A stretch of DNA of 64,000 bases. Origin: an uncultured Bacteroidales bacterium. Lineage in GTDB: Bacteria > Bacteroidota > Bacteroidia > Bacteroidales > P3. Position numbers and translations under genes: made by a program. Location: NCBI GenBank assembly GCA_947168665.1, contig CAMVMX010000017.1, forward strand, positions 1 through 64,000, read 5' to 3'. The notes under the pieces are model-generated. The model was not told the origin of the DNA, searched no databases, and was given only the letters and a program-made list of their open reading frames with translations. The stretch's first letter is position 1. Each line of letters opens with the position of its first letter. Below, piece after piece: positions 55,850-60,779 of this stretch.

Positions 55850-56386
55850 TCAGGCCTGGAGGGAGGCGAGGCGGGTGCGGCGCAAGGCCTCATGGCTGCC
55901 GAAGCCCACGCCCTCCACGTCCTCCATCAGGAGGTAGCAGGTGCCGTCCTGCTGGCCGTCCTCGGTCACCAACTCTATCTCCACCACCGTGTCGTTGAAC
56001 GAGGCAATCCAGCCAAAGAACTGCATGTCGAACTGCGTGCCCACCTCGGCCATCAGGTGCTCCTGCTGGCAGAGGGTGAGGGCCACCGTGAAGAGGTCCA
56101 GCTCGGACCAGTAGCCCTGCGGCAGGTCGTACTTCAGCGGCTTGGGCTTGATAAAATGCATCATGTTGCGGAGATAGGTGGTCCCCTTCTGCAGACGGAT
56201 GATGCTGTCAATGCGCTTGACATAATAGCCGTCGTCGAGGTCGTTCTCGCTGAAAGCGTGGACGAGGTATTCCATTTCCGAACAGGCCACGACAAAGCCC
56301 ACGCCGAAACGGGTGTTGTCGTCGGCATTGGTGTAGATTTCTACCAGCTCATTGGTATTGCAGAGTTTGCTTAATACATCTTCCAT
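55850..56386 (-). CDS. Hypothetical protein with Sm-like N-terminal pattern
   Basis: 178 aa, start MEDVLSKLCNTNELVEIYTNADDNTRFGVGFVVACSEMEYLVHAFSENDLDDGYYVKRIDSIIRLQKGTTYLRNM. The string of short strands with 'xGFVVACxxxxxLVHAFSxxxxxDGYYVKRIDSIIRL' looks like an LSm/Hfq-type or related small beta-barrel, which would suggest RNA binding. This is pattern reading only. The C-terminal half has further strands (VEIELVTEDGQQDGTCYLLMEDVEGVGFG). An upstream in-frame ATG adds 23 unrelated residues and was not used. It is downstream of tRNA-Glu on the same strand but separated by a terminator. Confidence 0.7.
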   Translation of the reverse strand: MEDVLSKLCNTNELVEIYTNADDNTRFGVGFVVACSEMEYLVHAFSENDLDDGYYVKRIDSIIRLQKGTTYLRNMMHFIKPKPLKYDLPQGYWSELDLFTVALTLCQQEHLMAEVGTQFDMQFFGWIASFNDTVVEIELVTEDGQQDGTCYLLMEDVEGVGFGSHEALRRTRLASLQA

Positions 56387-56464
56387 GGGTGCGAGTGTTT
56401 TGTTGTTAAGTCCATCGCTGGGCAGGCCGCACAAAGTGGCACGCCACGGCATCACGACTGGGAC

Positions 56465-56500
56465 AAAAAAAGCGACAAACCTTTGGGATTTATCGCTTTC
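56465..56500 (-). terminator. Intrinsic terminator of tRNA-Glu
   Basis: On the minus strand, AAAGCGATAAA pairs with TTTGTCGCTTT (11 bp, one T-G), then TTTT. Confidence 0.8.
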
Positions 56501-56502
56501 CG

Positions 56503-56576
56503 TACCGCATACCAGAGTCGAACTGGTGATCTACTGCGTGAGAGGCAGTTGTCCTGGACCACTAGACGAATGCGGC
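56503..56576 (-). tRNA. tRNA-Glu(CTC)
   Basis: Minus strand: acceptor GCCGCAT pairs with ATGCGGT, D-arm TCGTCTAGTGGTCCAGGAC as in other Glu tRNAs, anticodon stem ACTGC/GCAGT, loop CTCTCAC with anticodon CTC at 56540-56542, T-arm CCAGTTCGACTCTGG. It reads GAG. The first acceptor pair is G-U. CCA is not encoded. Confidence 0.92.
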
Positions 56577-56610
56577 TTTTATCAGGTGATTTCCCTTTCG
56601 AAATCGAGTG

Positions 56611-56618
56611 CAAAAGTA
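56611..56618 (-). promoter_or_regulatory. Bacteroidota -7 element (tRNA-Glu)
   Basis: The minus strand reads TACTTTTG followed by C, 34 bp before the tRNA 5' end, preceded by an A-rich run. Confidence 0.6.
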
Positions 56619-56887
56619 CAACTTTTTTCCGACATGGCAAATTTTTTGCAACAAAAATTTAGCGTAGTCTGTAGTAACATCTATATACCAATGTTTTATG
56701 TAAGCAAATATTTTTACGTCAGGGTGATTCAAGGGGGCTGAAAACGGGGTTGCATAGGGTGTTTTTATGCAAATTCGGGGTAGTTTTGCCACGGGTATTT
56801 GTTCCACATCGGTTATCTTCCCCTGCGCTCCCCCCTGTCATGAGGGGAGGTCTGGGGCGGTTGGGAGGATTGCGGGGTGGAAATTTG
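56619..56887. other. Divergent intergenic region
   Basis: About 270 bp upstream of both tRNA-Glu and the structured RNA. No coding region or repeat was recognised. Confidence 0.45.
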
Positions 56888-56917
56888 TTGGTATTTGAAA
56901 GTTTTTTCGTATCTTTG
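56888..56917 (+). promoter_or_regulatory. Promoter of the structured RNA
   Basis: -33 TTG at 56888-56890, 19-bp spacer, -7 TATCTTTG at 56910-56917, followed by C. It is one of the best matches to the Bacteroidota consensus in this window. Confidence 0.75.
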
Positions 56918-56922
56918 CAGCC

Positions 56923-57181
56923 CAATTGAACATCGAATCGACAACATTATTATCAACAAAAACATAGTAACTACAACAGAAAGAAGAAAATAAACAAGAT
57001 ATATTAACATTGCGTTTGCTATTTATTCGGCACTGCTCTGAAACCTGAGAAATTTCAAAATAGTAAGAATTACGGATAAGTCAGTGAATGTCTGCGTTGC
57101 GGCGCGGGCGTGACTTATCAATTCTTACGGGCAATCTCAGGGCCTCAGAGCGTGGATAATCACAAGTCCGCGCTCTTTTTG
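56923..57181 (+). ncRNA. Structured RNA leader (6S-like RNA or attenuator candidate)
   Basis: Between a strong promoter and an intrinsic terminator, the RNA folds into one long interrupted hairpin. Closing helix: CTCTGA (57036-57041) with TCAGAG (57145-57150), and CCTGAGA (57044-57050) with TCTCAGG (57135-57141). Then a large asymmetric bubble (57051-57062 against 57129-57134). Upper helix: GTAAGAATT (57063-57071) with AATTCTTAC (57120-57128), ATAAGTCA (57076-57083) with TGACTTAT (57111-57118), and an apical stem 57090-57096 with 57103-57109. A closing stem, central bubble and long upper arm is the architecture of 6S RNA. The closing helix and the terminator share bases 57147-57150, which would also suit an attenuator for the genes downstream. 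The family was not confirmed. Confidence 0.6.
57147..57181 (+). terminator. Intrinsic terminator of the structured RNA
   Basis: AGAGCGTGGA pairs with TCCGCGCTCT (10 bp, one G-U), loop of 10, then TTTTT. Its left arm overlaps the 3' strand of the RNA's closing helix. Confidence 0.8.
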
Positions 57182-57271
57182 TGTCCTGAGACATCGGCGG
57201 TGGAGAACGCCACGAAGGCAGTTCTACCCTCCGACCCGTAAGCCGCACAGATAGGCACACGCGCTAACCCT

Positions 57272-57949
57272 ATGCAGACTATGACTGATGCAACTACTGC
57301 CCCACTGGCGAGGGGGCAGATTAAATCGCGCAAGCGGGTGGTGGACCACGGCGAGGTGTTCACCCATCCGCGTGAGGTGAACGCCATGCTCGACTTGGTG
57401 AAGCCTGAGACGGAGCGGATAGACAGCCGCTTTCTGGAACCCGCCTGCGGCGACGGGAATTTTTTGATTGAGATACTGCGGCGCAAGCTGGCGGTGTGCC
57501 GCCGGAGGGCGGAGGCCGAGCAGTATACGCAGCTGCAGTATGAGCAGAACGCGGTGCTGGCCGTGAGCAGCCTGTATGGCATCGAGCTGCTGGCGGACAA
57601 TGTGGCGGCCTGCCGCGAGCGGCTGGCCAGTTTTTTTGCCGCGCAGTATGCCGAGGTGTACGGGCCGCGGTGCAAGGCGGAATGCACGGCAAGTGTGCAG
57701 TATCTGCTGGAGAAGAACATCATACATGGCGACGCGCTGAGCTACCGCCGCGTGGACAACCCGGAGCAGTGGATTGTGGTGAGCGAATGGAGCATGATTG
57801 GGCAGGGGATGGTGAACCGCAGGGATTATGAGTTCAGCTACTTGGTGGGCGACAGCGCGGAGGCCGACCTGTTCAGCGACCTGCCCTGCGCGGTGTTTCC
57901 GCCCGTGTATTTCCTCAACCTAAACAGGCAGAGCTATGGCGAGGAATGA
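57272..57949 (+). CDS. DNA methyltransferase-like protein, first of two
   Basis: 225 aa. SAM-dependent methyltransferase fold of the N6-adenine type. GEVFTHPREVNAMLDLVKPETERIDSRFLEPACGDGNFLIEILRRKL holds motif I (about 54-65). SSLYGIELLADNVAACRERL is the second strand and adenine region. NIIHGDALSY is the GDxL step. No (N/D)PP(Y/F) motif IV is present; in its place is VVSEWSMIGQGMVNRRDYEF. From memory, similar SEW...RRD proteins accompany Eco57I-like methylases in other gut bacteria, so it may be a partner subunit rather than a full enzyme. The last 14 bp overlap the next gene. It lies 91 bp after the structured RNA's terminator, with no promoter visible between. Confidence 0.8.
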   Translation: MQTMTDATTAPLARGQIKSRKRVVDHGEVFTHPREVNAMLDLVKPETERIDSRFLEPACGDGNFLIEILRRKLAVCRRRAEAEQYTQLQYEQNAVLAVSSLYGIELLADNVAACRERLASFFAAQYAEVYGPRCKAECTASVQYLLEKNIIHGDALSYRRVDNPEQWIVVSEWSMIGQGMVNRRDYEFSYLVGDSAEADLFSDLPCAVFPPVYFLNLNRQSYGEE

Positions 57950-59441
57950 CTACAATCCCGATGTGCTCAACTGCTTGGCCAATTTGAGCAGCGACGAGAT
58001 TTTCACTCCGCCGCAGCTGGCGAACCGGATGTTGGACTTGTTGCCCCAGGAGCTGTTTGCCAACCCCGCGACCCGTTTTTTGGACCCCTGCTGCAAGAGC
58101 GGGGTTTTCCTGCGGGAGATAGTGAAACGGCTGGACCGTGGGCTGCAGCCGGTGATTGCCGACCGGCGCGAGCGCATCGAACATATCGTGCAGCGGCAGG
58201 TGTTCGGCATCGCCATCACAGAGCTGACGGCCCTGATGAGCCGCCGCAGTGTGTATTGCAGCAAGTATGCCGACAGCCCGTACAGCGTTCACAAGTTCGG
58301 CACACGCGAGGGCAATATCCAGTACCAGCCGCTGCACCACACCTGGCAAGGGGGCAAGTGTGTGTATTGCGGGGCCAGCCAAGGGGTGTACGACCGTGGC
58401 GAGGCGGCAGAACAGCACGCCTACCAGTTTATCCATACCAACAACCCAGAAAAGATATTCAACATGAAATTCGATGTAATCATCGGCAACCCACCGTACC
58501 AGCTGAATGATGGTGGATTCGGGTCAAGTGCATCTCCTATCTATAATCTATTTGTGGAACAGGCAAAGAGGTTACAACCGAGATATTTGAGTATGATAAT
58601 TCCATCCAGATGGTTTGCAGGAGGCAAAGGTCTTGACGACTTTAGAGAGAGCATGTTGAAAGACTCCAGTGTTAGAACGATAGTGGATTATTTTGACCCT
58701 AACGATTGTTTTCCCGGCATTGACCTGTCGGGAGGGGTATGCTATTTCTTATGGTCAAGAGACAACCGAGGACCTTGTAGCATCACCACAGTGCTGAACA
58801 AAACTACAACAACACTGGAAAGACCTTTGATTGAAAAAGGTATGCCTACCTTTATACGATTCAATCAAGCTGTCAGCATCATACATAAGATAAAGAAAAA
58901 ACAAGAAGATACTTTTGATTCAATAGTTAGTGCACGTAAACCTTTCGGCCTCACAACAAATGTCCAAGGGAAGGCCGAAAAAAGGGAAGGCGACATATTG
59001 CTGTATTCCAACAAGAATGCCGACATGGGCGGAACAGGCTATATCCCTCGAGAGAAGATAGAGGTTCACCGTGAATGGATAGATAAGTACAAGGTCTACA
59101 TATCAAGTGCCTACGGGGAACGTGGTTCTTTTCCTTATCTTGTGACGGGGAAACCATTTCTTGGTAAGCCCAACAGTTGCTGCACTGAGACCTATCTGGT
59201 TATCGGGCCATTTGGCAGCAAAAACGAGGCGGAAAGCGTCATTTCCTACATCAAAACAAGGTTATTTAGATTTCTTGTTCTACTTTTGAAGAACACACAG
59301 CACGCTCCTACCAAAGTCTATCAGTTTGTGCCGATGCAGGACTTCAGCCATCCTTGGACGGACGAGATGCTGTATGAGAAATACGGATTGACAGAGGAGG
59401 AAATCGCCTTTATAGAGAGCATGGTGCGGCCCATGGAATAG
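57936..59441 (+). CDS. Eco57I-like adenine methylase with specificity region
   Basis: 501 aa. N6-adenine DNA methyltransferase of the Eco57I/type IIG-like class, expected to protect host DNA. DEIFTPPQLANRMLDLLP (about 20-37) and RFLDPCCKSGVFLREIVKRL (motif I, about 48-65) precede a small insert with CVYC. Motif IV is FDVIIGNPPYQLNDGG (about 177-192). The C-terminal 250 residues look like a target-recognition region plus a short tail (YEKYGLTEEEIAFIESMVRPME) typical of the family. The DNA is GC-rich to about 58460 and clearly AT-rich after it, suggesting that the specificity half was exchanged. The start overlaps the first methyltransferase gene by 14 bp. Confidence 0.88.
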   Translation: MARNDYNPDVLNCLANLSSDEIFTPPQLANRMLDLLPQELFANPATRFLDPCCKSGVFLREIVKRLDRGLQPVIADRRERIEHIVQRQVFGIAITELTALMSRRSVYCSKYADSPYSVHKFGTREGNIQYQPLHHTWQGGKCVYCGASQGVYDRGEAAEQHAYQFIHTNNPEKIFNMKFDVIIGNPPYQLNDGGFGSSASPIYNLFVEQAKRLQPRYLSMIIPSRWFAGGKGLDDFRESMLKDSSVRTIVDYFDPNDCFPGIDLSGGVCYFLWSRDNRGPCSITTVLNKTTTTLERPLIEKGMPTFIRFNQAVSIIHKIKKKQEDTFDSIVSARKPFGLTTNVQGKAEKREGDILLYSNKNADMGGTGYIPREKIEVHREWIDKYKVYISSAYGERGSFPYLVTGKPFLGKPNSCCTETYLVIGPFGSKNEAESVISYIKTRLFRFLVLLLKNTQHAPTKVYQFVPMQDFSHPWTDEMLYEKYGLTEEEIAFIESMVRPME

Positions 59442-59462
59442 AAACATATAAAATGCAACAAG

Positions 59463-60068
59463 ATGAAGAAGATAAACACCCTGACAGACTTTATATCGGC
59501 TGAGGGATGCCTGAAGTCGGAAGATGAGGCAATCAGACAAGATGCACGAAGGGCGTTGGACGAGATGAAGAAGAACCGACCCAAAGAGTATGCCGATTAT
59601 TACCGCCTCCGGCATCCTGTGAGCAGAAAGCCTTCGACACGGGATGAGTTGAAGAGTCACCTAATGAAGGCCGCATACCCGTTACCCTTGCAGTTTAAGA
59701 TTCCGTTTGGACTGACGGAGAAGGATGTCCTGAAGGCATTCGACCATCTGGGCGATGCAGAGATATGGGACAGCCAGGGGAAAGCAGCCTCGCGGACAGT
59801 GCTGCTGAAACGGGCCATACAGCATGCCGTGGACGACGGAATGTATGACGACCAATTGGTACGCAGCAGACTTCTGACATCGTGTCACAATGCAGACAAG
59901 AAGTTCCATTTCTCGGAAAAGCATCCCGGCATAAGGGAAGCCTACAAGGAGGCCGTCCGCACAGCCTCGATAAAAGAGCTGATGCGGGTGTTCCCCACGC
60001 AGTCGATAAAATACGACGCACTGCTCGACTTTATCGACCGCATAATAAACAGAATGACGAAAGGATAA
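59463..60068 (+). CDS. Hypothetical protein in the restriction-like operon
   Basis: 201 aa, soluble and helical, no recognised domain. N-terminal half: TLTDFISAEGCLKSEDEAIRQDARRALDEMKKNRPKEYADYYRLRHP. The second half is Lys/His-rich: SCHNADKKFHFSEKHPGIREAYKEAVRTASIKELMRVFPTQSIKYDALLDFIDRIINRMTKG. It lies 21 bp after the methylase stop on the same strand, so it is probably co-transcribed with it. Its position suggests an accessory subunit of the system, but nothing in the sequence shows a function. Confidence 0.7.
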   Translation: MKKINTLTDFISAEGCLKSEDEAIRQDARRALDEMKKNRPKEYADYYRLRHPVSRKPSTRDELKSHLMKAAYPLPLQFKIPFGLTEKDVLKAFDHLGDAEIWDSQGKAASRTVLLKRAIQHAVDDGMYDDQLVRSRLLTSCHNADKKFHFSEKHPGIREAYKEAVRTASIKELMRVFPTQSIKYDALLDFIDRIINRMTKG

Positions 60069-60121
60069 ACAACAAACAGAAAACACAGAGCGTTCTTTGA
60101 AATAATGGTGGAATAATGTAG

Positions 60122-60150
60122 TTTGATTTGAAAAAAAAAGCATATATTTG
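60122..60150 (+). promoter_or_regulatory. Promoter of the toxin-antitoxin-like pair
   Basis: -33 TTTG at 60122-60125, about 17-bp spacer rich in A, -7 TATATTTG at 60143-60150, followed by C, 23 bp before the start codon at 60174. Confidence 0.7.
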
Positions 60151-60173
60151 CAAAAAGAAAATCATCCACGACA

Positions 60174-60374
60174 ATGCCTAACCCAAACACAGAAGACCCT
60201 GAAAACATGTCGGTTGAAGAACCCGCAACGCCATATATGCAGAGTGGGAAGTCATCGATATTGGTGCAACGGGCAGTAAGCGACGAAGAACTGGCCGCCC
60301 ATGAATGCATCTCTTTAGAAGAGATGTACAAGGAACTCCAACAAAGGATATTTGATCATTACCACACAAAGTAA
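60174..60374 (+). CDS. Small acidic protein, likely antitoxin partner
   Basis: 66 aa, acidic: MPNPNTEDPENMSVEEPATPYMQSGKSSILVQRAVSDEELAAHECISLEEMYKELQQRIFDHYHTK. No DNA-binding motif is recognised. Its stop overlaps the next start (TAATG), it has its own promoter, and the next gene is of the RelE/ParE type, which together suggest the antitoxin of a pair. The assignment rests on position only. Confidence 0.6.
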   Translation: MPNPNTEDPENMSVEEPATPYMQSGKSSILVQRAVSDEELAAHECISLEEMYKELQQRIFDHYHTK

Positions 60375-60685
60375 TGAGAATAATTATCGACAAAAGGGTC
60401 CGCAGGGAAATATTTGATTTCTATGATGCTGCCATGCAGTTGCATCCTTCACTCAGTTGGGAAGCCGTATCGAAAAAGGCAGAAAGGCTTTATTCAGAAC
60501 TAAACTCTTTGGCAGACTATTATACCATATATCCCAAAGCGAGATTGAAGAAAGAATGGGTTGAGGCCGGGTGGCAGGAGTTTGTCTGTGAGGATTTTCA
60601 TTTTGCATTCGAAGTGTGTATGGATGAACAGGGCAGACAATTCATCTGGATTCACGATGCCGTTCATAGTCTTCTTTATCATTAG
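60374..60685 (+). CDS. RelE/ParE-superfamily toxin-like protein
   Basis: 103 aa. MRIIIDKRVRREIFDFYDAAMQLHPSLSWEAVSKKAERLYSELNSLADYYTIYPKARLKKEWVEAGWQEFVCEDFHFAFEVCMDEQGRQFIWIHDAVHSLLYH. The helix pair followed by strands with RLKKEW, FHFAFEV and IHDAVHSLLYH fits a RelE/ParE-like fold found in Bacteroidales, which acts on ribosome-bound mRNA or gyrase in known members. The catalytic residues cannot be assigned. It is one-base-overlapped with the upstream small gene, and lies 94 bp before the helicase gene. AT-richer than both flanks. Confidence 0.68.
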   Translation: MRIIIDKRVRREIFDFYDAAMQLHPSLSWEAVSKKAERLYSELNSLADYYTIYPKARLKKEWVEAGWQEFVCEDFHFAFEVCMDEQGRQFIWIHDAVHSLLYH

Positions 60686-60779
60686 ACAAATACTTACAGT
60701 TCTGCATTGCACGCTGGCAATGGAGATTTGAGCTTAATTCCACCATTATTTCACGGAGCGCCATAATGAAGACTGTATT

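Noticed and set aside
55397..57271. tRNA-targeted mobile island next to the restriction operon
   Set aside because: No integrase, no transposase and no repeated tRNA 3' end were found on either side.
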